Shown here piece after piece: positions 31,662 to 40,513 of a stretch of DNA of 64,000 bases. Both the position numbers and the translations under genes were made by a program. Under the pieces are notes generated by a model. The model was not told where the DNA came from, did not search any database, and worked only from the letters and a program-made list of their open reading frames with translations. The DNA comes from Sulfurimonas sp. CG01_land_8_20_14_3_00_36_23 (GTDB lineage Bacteria > Campylobacterota > Campylobacteria > Campylobacterales > Sulfurimonadaceae), in assembly GCA_002781365.1 (NCBI GenBank), contig PETN01000020.1, forward strand, positions 62,001 through 126,000, read 5' to 3'. Position 1 is the stretch's first letter. Every line of letters starts with the position of its first letter.

Positions 31662-32585
31662 ATGAATTACTACACTTTTGAATATCCTTTATTGATAGTA
31701 TTGTTACTTCCTTTGCTTTACTGCCTCTATAAATGCAAAGAACACCTCAAGCCAAAGTTTTTTGTGCACTTGCATCTCTTCTCTACAAAAAGAGGTTTTT
31801 TGAAACTTGAGTGGATTATAAAAGTTATCATCTTTATACTTTTGTCTATTGCATTGACATCTCCTATCACTGTAGATAAATCAGATCCTCTCAACAGACA
31901 TGGAAAAGATATTGTTTTGGCTATAGATGCTAGCGGTTCCATGAATGCCTCAGGCTTTGATGAAGAGAATCTTTTAAGTAATGGAAGCAGAGTGAGCCGT
32001 TTTGAGCTTGCTAAGATGATAGCAACTGATTTTATAGAGGGGAGAGTGAGCGATAATGTTGGCGTAGTTCTCTATGGAGATTTTGCTTTTATCGCTTCTC
32101 CTATCACCTATGAGAAGAACATCATAGTTGAGATGCTTCGTTATCTCTCTCAGGGAATGGCTGGGCAAAATACTGCTATAGGCGAAGCAATTGCCATGAG
32201 TGTGAGAGCGTTTAAACACTCGCATGCCAAAACAAAAATCATCATTCTCTTAACAGATGGTGCACATAATAGTGGTCAAATCTCTCCAAAAGATGCGCTC
32301 AAACTAGCACAGGAGCAAAAGATAAAAATCTATACAATCGCTATGGGTCCAAAAGGGGAAGCAGATGCGCACTTACTTGAAAAAATCGCACAAGAGAGTG
32401 AGGGGAAGTTTTTTAGTGCAACTTCTGCCAAAGAGTTACAAGAGGTTTACGATGAGATTGATAAACTAGAGTCTTCAAAAATCAAAAGCAAAGAGTATCT
32501 TCAAAAGGATTTTCACTATCAACTCTTACTTCTTTTGGCATGTGGATTTCTTCTCTTTTTACTCTACAGGGAGATAAGGCGATGA
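31662..32585 (+). CDS. BatA-like VWA-domain membrane protein (operon copy 1)
   Basis: MIDAS 'LAIDASGSMNASGF', 'GQNTAIGEAIAM', TM segments at both ends. Confidence 0.88.
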   Translation: MNYYTFEYPLLIVLLLPLLYCLYKCKEHLKPKFFVHLHLFSTKRGFLKLEWIIKVIIFILLSIALTSPITVDKSDPLNRHGKDIVLAIDASGSMNASGFDEENLLSNGSRVSRFELAKMIATDFIEGRVSDNVGVVLYGDFAFIASPITYEKNIIVEMLRYLSQGMAGQNTAIGEAIAMSVRAFKHSHAKTKIIILLTDGAHNSGQISPKDALKLAQEQKIKIYTIAMGPKGEADAHLLEKIAQESEGKFFSATSAKELQEVYDEIDKLESSKIKSKEYLQKDFHYQLLLLLACGFLLFLLYREIRR

Positions 32586-34096
32586 GTTTTGTATCTCCTG
32601 AGTATTTTTGGCTTTTACTCTTTTTGGTTGCTGGATTGATAAAAAAAGATTTTAGAAGTTTAAATCTTACTTCGTATGGATACCTCTTGACCTTTGTGTT
32701 TATCGTACTTGCTCTGAGCAGACCTGTCATAGAGCAAGAGCCTCTTAAAAGTGAAGAGCTTTTAAGTGATGTCATTTTTGGAGTCGATTTGTCTTACTCT
32801 ATGCAAGCAGAAGATATAAAGCCTTCACGCCTTGGAAAAGCCAAAGATATTTTAAGTGAATTGGTGCAGGTAAAGCAAAAGAGTAGATTTGGAGTTCTTG
32901 GATTTACTACAAATGCAATCATCCTTTCCCCTTTAACAGAGGACTCAGAGCTACTTTTACATCTTTTTAATGCTTTGGATGAGAAGCTGATTGTTACAAA
33001 AGGGAGTGATTTGTTCTCTGCTCTAAAATTAGCAAGGAAGATGAGCCACTCTAAAAAGGTAAGCCTTGTTCTTTTAAGTGATGGAGGAGATAAGCTCAGT
33101 TACGAAGAGGAGGCAAAGTTTGCACAAGAGAGTGGGCTGATTGTCAATATCTTGATGCTTGGGACAGAGTATGGGGCAACTTTGAGCACTCTCAATGGGG
33201 AACTTTTAAAAGATGAAGAGGGTGCTATTGTTGTAAGCCGAGCAAACAGTGCCGCCTCTCAAATCTCAAAGCAATCAGGCGGCGTTTTTACGCAAGATGT
33301 TGCTACATTGCTTGATGCTTTAGAGCGTCAAAGTAAGCGAGATTATGAGACAGAGACGACGAGAGTGAGAAATTTGGAACTCTTTTACTATTTTGTTTTT
33401 GTAGCCATCCTTCTCTTTTTAGTAAGTGTGACAACTTTGAAAAAATTTGTTATACCACTTTTAGCGCTTTTTGGCTTCAATGCTAATGCCGCAGTTTTAG
33501 ATTACTATTATGAAAAAAGTGCAAAAGAGGCGTATGTAAAAGAGCATTATAAAGAGGCAATAGAAGGATATGGGAAAATCGATAAGAACCGAGCCTACTT
33601 TAATTTGGCATGTGGATATTATAAAAATGGTGCGTATGAGAAGGCGCTTGCTCAATTTGAGAGAGTCAAATCAAGTGATGCAAAGTTCAAATCGGAAGTT
33701 TTTTATAATTGTGCAAACTGCTTTGTCAGGTTAAAAGAGTTTAAAAAAGCAAAAGAGGCATATCTTAAATCATTGACTCTGTACTATACAAAAGAGGCAG
33801 ATGAAAACTTGGAATACATTAAAGATGTGGACGAACAAAAAAGTATGAATCAAGAGAACTCAAAGAGTCAAAAAAAAGCATCAAACGCCAAAGCAGAGCC
33901 TTCAGGTGTAAAAAAGAGAGAGGGTGGGAGTTCAAACATGCAAGTGAGTGCAAAGAGTAGTAGTGGAGCAGGGGAGATGGGAAAAAAAACTAAGAGCGAG
34001 CAGATGTTTAACCTCAATGGCTCAAAAGCAAAACTGAGTTCAAAACAGTATGAACTTATTAATAAAAGGGGAGTAGATGAAAAAAAACCTTGGTAG
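32582..34096 (+). CDS. BatB/BatC-like VWA plus TPR protein (copy 1)
   Basis: 'GVDLSYSMQAEDIKPSRLGKAKDIL', TPR 'AYFNLACGYYKNGAYEKALAQFERV', basic/Ser-rich tail ending KKPW. Confidence 0.85.
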   Translation: MSFVSPEYFWLLLFLVAGLIKKDFRSLNLTSYGYLLTFVFIVLALSRPVIEQEPLKSEELLSDVIFGVDLSYSMQAEDIKPSRLGKAKDILSELVQVKQKSRFGVLGFTTNAIILSPLTEDSELLLHLFNALDEKLIVTKGSDLFSALKLARKMSHSKKVSLVLLSDGGDKLSYEEEAKFAQESGLIVNILMLGTEYGATLSTLNGELLKDEEGAIVVSRANSAASQISKQSGGVFTQDVATLLDALERQSKRDYETETTRVRNLELFYYFVFVAILLFLVSVTTLKKFVIPLLALFGFNANAAVLDYYYEKSAKEAYVKEHYKEAIEGYGKIDKNRAYFNLACGYYKNGAYEKALAQFERVKSSDAKFKSEVFYNCANCFVRLKEFKKAKEAYLKSLTLYYTKEADENLEYIKDVDEQKSMNQENSKSQKKASNAKAEPSGVKKREGGSSNMQVSAKSSSGAGEMGKKTKSEQMFNLNGSKAKLSSKQYELINKRGVDEKKPW

Positions 34097-35177
34097 ATTT
34101 CTTTTTCTTCTTGTCGTTGTTTGGCATGTGGAAATCTCAGCCTCAACCTACAAATGGAGTGCTACGGCGAACAAAACATCAGCAAAAGTGAATGAAGCAA
34201 TCTACTTAAAGTATGTTTGCGAATTTAGTGACCCAAGTGAACTCTACACAATAGAGTTCAATCCTAAGCGAGAGAGTGATGACTATAGCTTGAGACTTTT
34301 AAAAGAGAGTGAGCAGATAGTGGGGAACAAAAGGGTCAATAGCTATGAATTTGTTGCCTTTGCAAAGAGAAGCACGTCCCTTCATTTTGACTTTAATGTA
34401 ACGATGAAAGAGACAACACAAGAGTCGATTGACTCAACTATTTTAGGCAGAGACAATGCACAAGAGGCGCAGTTTACAAGCACAACACAACAACTAAAAA
34501 CTCTGGTTGTTGATGTTAGCAAAGTGGAGTCAGAGTTAGTTGGAACCTTTACTATGGAGATTCAAAAAGAGAAGCCAACTGTAAATGCGTATGAACCTTT
34601 CCACATGCAGATAACTATAAACGGTGTTGGAAATTTTCAAGCTTTAAAGCCATTTGATTTTCAGATAGAGGGCGTAAAAGTTTTTTCTCAGAAAGTGATA
34701 GAAAACCTTGAACTAAGCAAAGATGGTTATAGCGGGAGTTGGAGTCAAAAGTTTGCTTTTGTAAGCGAGAAAGAGTTTACAATTCCTAAAGTAACAATAC
34801 CCTATTTTAACATTGAGCAAAATATTCTTAAAGAGTTAGAGGCGAATGCAATAAATGTAAGCGTAAAAAAGGCTTTTACAAAAGAGGAGCTTTTAGACAA
34901 AGAAGAAGAGACTCAAGAGGATTTTTCAACATATATCTACTTTGCACTCACTTTTTTAGCAGGTGTTCTTGTTGGAAAAATGAAACTAAGAAAAAGAGCA
35001 GTTCCACATGCCAAAGATCTACTCTTTCAACAGAAGGTTCAAAATGCAAAATCAGTAGATGAACTTCTTATACTTTTGGCACTTGAGGATTCTAAAGCGT
35101 ATAGTGCACTTATATCGCAGGTGGAGAAAAAAGAACTCTCGCTTAGGGAGATTAAAAGCAAGATTTTAAAAATATAA
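34077..35177 (+). CDS. BatD-like exported protein (copy 1)
   Basis: Signal peptide, 'FHMQITINGVGNFQALKPFDFQIEGVKVF', C-terminal TM 'YFALTFLAGVLVG'. Confidence 0.8.
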   Translation: MKKNLGRFLFLLVVVWHVEISASTYKWSATANKTSAKVNEAIYLKYVCEFSDPSELYTIEFNPKRESDDYSLRLLKESEQIVGNKRVNSYEFVAFAKRSTSLHFDFNVTMKETTQESIDSTILGRDNAQEAQFTSTTQQLKTLVVDVSKVESELVGTFTMEIQKEKPTVNAYEPFHMQITINGVGNFQALKPFDFQIEGVKVFSQKVIENLELSKDGYSGSWSQKFAFVSEKEFTIPKVTIPYFNIEQNILKELEANAINVSVKKAFTKEELLDKEEETQEDFSTYIYFALTFLAGVLVGKMKLRKRAVPHAKDLLFQQKVQNAKSVDELLILLALEDSKAYSALISQVEKKELSLREIKSKILKI

Positions 35178-35247
35178 ATATTTAATTTATATGAATTTAA
35201 CTAAGATTTAACTAAACTGCTTTCGAGTTTAATTTAAGGACAATATA

Positions 35248-36303
35248 ATGAGGGTTTCTCTAAAAGCGTTATTAGCTATATCTGCTCTAGCAGTACTAAT
35301 GTCAGGTTGTGCACAAAAAGTGCAAATAAAAGCGTTGAATCCAGCTGAAGTCGGTGCAATGGCAACAAAGAAAAAGGTGGCTGTTAGTAATTTCAGACAT
35401 GATAATGTAGGCCTTGCAGGCAAGATTGAAACAATGATGGCTAAACATCAACTTGATAAGCAAAAATATTTCACAGTTCTTAGTAGACGAGATGTGAATA
35501 AAGTGATTGCAGAGCAAAAACTTCAATCCTCTGAGCTTATGGATGAAAAAACATCTACAAGAATCGGAAAACTCATCGGTGCACAGGCTATGATTAATGG
35601 TGAGATTGCCTCTGCGAATGCTGAGGCGGGTTCATATAGAGAAGAGAGAAAAGAGTGTTTAAGTTACTATAAAGAGGGTGGCTGTGCGCGATGGAACTTT
35701 TACAATGTAACATGTAACACAACGCAAGCATCTGTTTCTGCAAACATCAATATTGTGAATATTGAAACAGGTTCACTTATCTATGGAGACAGTATCTCTA
35801 AAAACTATAGTGCAGACTCATGTAAAGAAGGCACTGCACTCTTTGGTATATTACAGACTGCTCCAAAACAAATTCTCTCAAAAGGACAAGCTTTAAATAA
35901 ATTGGCTTCAGATATTGCGGATGAATTTGTTTATAAATTGACTCCTCACTATGTTTATTTCCAAGTAGCACTCTTAGACTCTATTGAACTTGATAGTGTA
36001 ACTGATGCACAAAAACAAGCTTTTGCAAACGCGTTGGAATTCATAAAAGCAGGAAGAATTGATAAGGCAGATTTACTTTTATCAGGACTTATGAATGAAC
36101 TCGATGGAAGAAGTTATGTAGTTGCCTTTGTAAATGGTGTTGTAAAAGAGGCTCAAGGGCACTTTGATGATGCGAAAAAACTCTATCAATTGGCAGACTC
36201 TATTACAGTAAAACCAGTGGATGAGATAAACTTAGCGATGATGCGAATTGATGGAATGATTGCTAAGAGAGATGAAGCGCAAAGACAAATCAATGCTAAA
36301 TAG
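35248..36303 (+). CDS. CsgG/LpoB-like lipoprotein
   Basis: Lipobox 'AVLMSGC', 'KKKVAVSNFRHDNVG', 'FTVLSRRDVNKVIAEQKLQSSELMDE', 'IGAQAMINGEI'. Confidence 0.75.
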   Translation: MRVSLKALLAISALAVLMSGCAQKVQIKALNPAEVGAMATKKKVAVSNFRHDNVGLAGKIETMMAKHQLDKQKYFTVLSRRDVNKVIAEQKLQSSELMDEKTSTRIGKLIGAQAMINGEIASANAEAGSYREERKECLSYYKEGGCARWNFYNVTCNTTQASVSANINIVNIETGSLIYGDSISKNYSADSCKEGTALFGILQTAPKQILSKGQALNKLASDIADEFVYKLTPHYVYFQVALLDSIELDSVTDAQKQAFANALEFIKAGRIDKADLLLSGLMNELDGRSYVVAFVNGVVKEAQGHFDDAKKLYQLADSITVKPVDEINLAMMRIDGMIAKRDEAQRQINAK

Positions 36304-37294
36304 CAAAAAACTTTTTTTTCTCTTTCTTCTCTCTTTGCCCCTGCTTTTTTGGGGCTGTGGAGCTGCTCCACAACCTCCAAAAGCACCTGAGCCACTTCCT
36401 GCTTGGGTTAATCTTCCTGTTACGGATGATGCGCAGTATGTGTATGGCGTTGCTATTGAAGCAGATAGAGAGAGTGCAGTAAAAGCGGCACTTTCAGAGA
36501 TGGTTTCAAAGTTAGGTGTAAGTATAGAGTCCTCTTTTGAAAGTCAACAAAGAGTAGATAATTATCATGTCGATAATAGCTCGACAAATAAAATAAAATC
36601 CGATGTAGCCAAGATTCAAATCAATAACTACGAAGTAATCAAATCACATAGAATCTCCTATAAAGAGTTTGCTGTAATGATTAAAACGGATAAAGAGAAG
36701 TTTGCACAAGGTTTAGAGGAGAGTCTCTCAGCTCAAAAGAGTAGTATGGAGTTGAGGTTAGCCTCTGTGACTTCAAAAGATACTCTGAGTAAGTATAATC
36801 TCAAACAAGAGTTATCAAAAGAAGCAGATGCAATGCTCTCAACTGTTTTGATAGCAGCTAAGTTGTCCTCAGCGAAAAAATTTGATAAAGGGAGCTATTT
36901 GAAGTTTATCTCTCTTATAAAAGCAGATTTTATTCAAGAGCAAAAGAGTTTAAACTTTTATGTGAGCGGAGATGCAAACTCTGTTTCTTTTGTGAAGCAT
37001 CTAAAAAACTTTCTAGCTCAGAAAAACTTTTCGGTCTCTGGTGTTAAAAAAGCTAATTCAGTGCTTGTAAAAGTTCAAACATCTGATAGCATAGGTAGTG
37101 GTTCTATCGCTGTGCTTAAGATAAACATTGATGTTGTGAGTCAGACTCAAAACATAGGTGGAAAATCTATAATCCTTAAAGAGAGATACAACGGTTCAAA
37201 ATCGAGCGTTTATAAAAATGCTTCCATACACTTCGAACAAGAGATAAAAGAGCTAGGGTTAAATGAAGCTTTAGGGGTTGAGTTAAACCACTAA
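36293..37294 (+). CDS. LPP20-family lipoprotein
   Basis: 'LPLLFWGCGAAPQPPKAPEPLPAWVNLP', 'YVYGVAIEADRESAVKAALSEMVSKLGVSIES'. Confidence 0.75.
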   Translation: MLNSKKLFFLFLLSLPLLFWGCGAAPQPPKAPEPLPAWVNLPVTDDAQYVYGVAIEADRESAVKAALSEMVSKLGVSIESSFESQQRVDNYHVDNSSTNKIKSDVAKIQINNYEVIKSHRISYKEFAVMIKTDKEKFAQGLEESLSAQKSSMELRLASVTSKDTLSKYNLKQELSKEADAMLSTVLIAAKLSSAKKFDKGSYLKFISLIKADFIQEQKSLNFYVSGDANSVSFVKHLKNFLAQKNFSVSGVKKANSVLVKVQTSDSIGSGSIAVLKINIDVVSQTQNIGGKSIILKERYNGSKSSVYKNASIHFEQEIKELGLNEALGVELNH

Positions 37295-37319
37295 TCTGTT
37301 ACTCACATACTCACATTTA

Positions 37320-37350
37320 TTTGGCATGTGGAATCCATTTCCACATGCCA
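37320..37350. repeat. Inverted pair of motif: TTTGGCATGTGGAA-tcca-TTTCCACATGCCA
   Basis: Read directly; intergenic between LPP20 lipoprotein and MoxR genes. Confidence 0.95.
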
Positions 37351-37417
37351 GTTATTTACGAAATATTTACCCCCATTTTGTTATAATCTTCCAACATTAA
37401 AATAAGGTCCTCCATTT

Positions 37418-38365
37418 ATGATTTCTAAAATACAAACAGTTAAAAAAGAAGTAAGTAAAGTAGTTGTAGGTCAGGAGAAAATGATTGATGGTTTACTCAT
37501 CGCACTCCTTTGCGAAGGGCATATCCTCATTGAAGGTGTCCCAGGGCTTGCAAAAACCACAACGGTAAATGCCTTAGCCAAAGCACTTGGACTCAACTTT
37601 AAACGTGCGCAGTTCACTCCAGATTTACTCCCCTCAGATATTCTCGGTGCTGAGATTTACGACCCTCAAAACAATAGTTTTAAAATCAAAAAAGGTCCTA
37701 TTTTTACAAACCTTCTTTTAGCAGATGAGATTAACCGTGCGCCTGCAAAAGTGCAATCGGCTCTTCTTGAAGTGATGCAAGAACAGCAGGTTACTTTAGG
37801 AGACGCAACTTTTCAACTTGATTCTCCATTTTTTGTAATGGCAACGCAAAATCCTGTGGAACAAGAGGGTGTCTATCAGCTCCCAGAAGCGCAACTTGAT
37901 AGATTTATGCTCAAAATCATAGTAGATTACAACACAAAAGAAGAAGAGTTAGAGATTGCAAGAAGAATTTCAAGCGGAAGTTTTGAGAGTATTGAGGCAG
38001 TTCTCACACATGATGATTTGATAGAGTTGAAAAGAAAAGTTAAAGAGGTTCATATTGACTCTGAAGTTGAAGAGTATATGATAGAACTTGTAAATGCAAC
38101 AAGAAATCCGAGTCAATATGGCTTAGAAGAACTCAAAGATTTTATTCAGTTTGGTGCTTCTCCTCGTGTAAGTATAGATATGTTTAAAGCTGTAAAAGCG
38201 ATGGCATTTTTAAGAGGGAAGGATTTTGTTACTCCTGTGGATATTGCTTATGTAGCCAAAGAGCTCATGCGTCATCGTATCGTTTTAACCTATGAGGCTG
38301 AAGCTGAGGGCATTACTACGGATGAAATTATCCAAAAAGTTTTAGAGACGGTTCAGATTCCATAA
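37418..38365 (+). CDS. MoxR-family AAA+ ATPase
   Basis: 'LIEGVPGLAKTTTVNALAKALGLNFKRAQFTPDLLPSDILGAEIY', 'LLADEINRAPAKVQSALLEVMQE', 'MATQNPVEQEGVYQLPEAQLDRF'. Confidence 0.95.
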   Translation: MISKIQTVKKEVSKVVVGQEKMIDGLLIALLCEGHILIEGVPGLAKTTTVNALAKALGLNFKRAQFTPDLLPSDILGAEIYDPQNNSFKIKKGPIFTNLLLADEINRAPAKVQSALLEVMQEQQVTLGDATFQLDSPFFVMATQNPVEQEGVYQLPEAQLDRFMLKIIVDYNTKEEELEIARRISSGSFESIEAVLTHDDLIELKRKVKEVHIDSEVEEYMIELVNATRNPSQYGLEELKDFIQFGASPRVSIDMFKAVKAMAFLRGKDFVTPVDIAYVAKELMRHRIVLTYEAEAEGITTDEIIQKVLETVQIP

Positions 38366-39196
38366 ATGTCAAAACTGCAAAAAATATTGGTTCGTGCAAG
38401 ACGCCAAGTCTTTAGCGAAATGGTCGGAAATAACCCTTCAGTCTTTCAAGGCGAAGGGTATGACTTTATAGAACTTCGCGAGTATATGCCAGGTGATGAC
38501 ATTCGTCATATTGACTGGAATATTAGCGCGAAGATGCAAAAGCCCTTTATAAAAATCTTTCGTGAAGAGCGAGAGTTGAATGTGGTTGTCGTCTCTGTCT
38601 TAAACGGGAGTGTTCACTTTGGCTCTAAAAAGTTTAAACAAGAGAGCATCGCTGAAATCATCGCACTTTTAAGTTTTTCAACACTCAAAAATGGTGATTT
38701 GCTCAGCTCCTATATCTTTACTGACAAGATGGTTTCAGCACTCAAACCAAGTAAAAAAATGAGTCAGATTCAAAAGAGTGTGGATGAGATTTTAAACTTC
38801 AATGCGCTCAACCAGAAAGTTGATTTCAAATTTATTGCAGATACTCTTTATAAAAGGCTCAAAAGAAAGTCGCTTATCGTAGTAGTAGGTGACTTTTTTG
38901 AGATACCAAATTTCGCAGTTTTAGCGAAAAAACATGAAGTAGTTGCCGTTGTTGTGAGGGACTTACTAGAAGAGACACCACCAGAGATGGGTTTTTCCTC
39001 TTTGTTGGATCCTGAGAGTGGAGCAGTTTTAGAGGGTGATTTTAATGCATCGAGCGTTAAAGCTTACTCGGCAAAAGTTCATGCACACGACCATGAACTC
39101 TATAATACTTTTAGAAAACATCAAGTGCGTTTTACAAAGATTTATACATCTAGCAGTGCTAGTGTGGAGCTAAGAAGATTGTTTGAGGGAAGATAA
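38366..39196 (+). CDS. DUF58 domain protein
   Basis: 'GEGYDFIELREYMPGDDIRHIDWNISAKMQKPFIKIFREER'. Confidence 0.92.
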   Translation: MSKLQKILVRARRQVFSEMVGNNPSVFQGEGYDFIELREYMPGDDIRHIDWNISAKMQKPFIKIFREERELNVVVVSVLNGSVHFGSKKFKQESIAEIIALLSFSTLKNGDLLSSYIFTDKMVSALKPSKKMSQIQKSVDEILNFNALNQKVDFKFIADTLYKRLKRKSLIVVVGDFFEIPNFAVLAKKHEVVAVVVRDLLEETPPEMGFSSLLDPESGAVLEGDFNASSVKAYSAKVHAHDHELYNTFRKHQVRFTKIYTSSSASVELRRLFEGR

Positions 39197-39594
39197 TGCA
39201 AAACTTTGATATACCGCTGCATGATATAAAACCAATTGTCGAGATTGGGGAGTACTCATTTTACTACTTTTTGTTTCTTTCAACTGTTGCGTTTTTAGTG
39301 GCATGTGTAATTGTCTACTTACTCTACTTGTGGTTCAAAAGAAAAAAGGCTTTTAACGTCCGAAAAGAGCATAAAAAACTTCTCAATGGTATTGATTTGA
39401 GTGATACAAAAAAAGCCGCATATTTAGTGACACTCTATGGCGCGACATTTAGTCGTGATAGTGCAAGACATGCACAGATGTATCAAAATGTTATGAATAG
39501 ACTCGAAGCCTACAAATACAAAAAAAATGTGGATGTTTTTGATGCTGAAACTGTTGCTTACATAGAGTTATATAAAGGCATATTAGATGTTTGA
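39196..39594 (+). CDS. Small membrane protein of Bat operon (DUF4381-like)
   Basis: Position between DUF58 and BatA genes; one TM then cytoplasmic helix. Confidence 0.6.
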   Translation: MQNFDIPLHDIKPIVEIGEYSFYYFLFLSTVAFLVACVIVYLLYLWFKRKKAFNVRKEHKKLLNGIDLSDTKKAAYLVTLYGATFSRDSARHAQMYQNVMNRLEAYKYKKNVDVFDAETVAYIELYKGILDV

Positions 39595-40513
39595 GGGTTT
39601 ATACTTTGAGTTTCCAAGACTAATCTTACTTATCTTTTTATTTATTATTTGTGAAACAGTATGTAGAATGCGAATGCCATCGCTTTATTTTCCACATACA
39701 GAGCAGTTTTTAAAAAACTCTGTTTCACGCTCCAAACTCCTTTTTCTGCTCAAGTGGCTTGGAATAATAATGCTTATTTTAGCATTGATGTCTCCTGTAA
39801 AAGATGAAACTTTTGAGTTGGATCCAAAAAATGGTTATGAAATAGCGCTTATCTTGGATGCTTCGCAATCGATGCAGGCTAAAGGTTTTGATAGTGCTAA
39901 CTTGGAGCTTAATAGATTTGATGTTGTTAAAAGTATTGTGAGTGATTTTATAAGCAAAAGAAAAAATGACAATATCGGCTTAGTAGTTTTTGGAGAGTAC
40001 TCTTTTATAGCATCGCCACTCACGTACGATGCCTATATCTTAAATAAAATCGTGTCACAACTTCAAATCGGAATGGCTGGAAAATATACGGCACTCTATG
40101 AATCTTTGGCACAGGGTGTTAACTTGCTTAAAATGACAGAGTCCAAAAGTAAGGTGATTATCCTTCTTACAGATGGGTACAGCACGAAAGAGATAGATAG
40201 ATTTCCTATTGATGTGGCAATTGATATGGCAAAAAAAGAGTCTATCAAGGTTTATCCGATTGGTATTGGTCTGCCACATGAGTACAACAGAGCAGTTTTA
40301 AAAGAGGTAGCAGATAGTACAGGTGGTGTTGCTTTTGGCGCTTCGACAGCAAAAGAGTTGCAAGAGGTTTACAGACAGATAGATACACTTGAAAAATCAG
40401 AGATAAAAAATGAGAGTTTTACTTACCTGAACTACTACTATGTATATCCTCTTTTTATCGCACTTATCTCTTTAATGCTCTATGTCTTTTTAAGAAACAA
40501 GAGAGGTGCATAG
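39587..40513 (+). CDS. BatA-like VWA membrane protein (copy 2)
   Basis: 'LILDASQSMQAKGFDSANLELNRFDVVKSIVSDFI', 'GKYTALYESLAQGVNLL'. Confidence 0.88.
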   Translation: MFEGLYFEFPRLILLIFLFIICETVCRMRMPSLYFPHTEQFLKNSVSRSKLLFLLKWLGIIMLILALMSPVKDETFELDPKNGYEIALILDASQSMQAKGFDSANLELNRFDVVKSIVSDFISKRKNDNIGLVVFGEYSFIASPLTYDAYILNKIVSQLQIGMAGKYTALYESLAQGVNLLKMTESKSKVIILLTDGYSTKEIDRFPIDVAIDMAKKESIKVYPIGIGLPHEYNRAVLKEVADSTGGVAFGASTAKELQEVYRQIDTLEKSEIKNESFTYLNYYYVYPLFIALISLMLYVFLRNKRGA

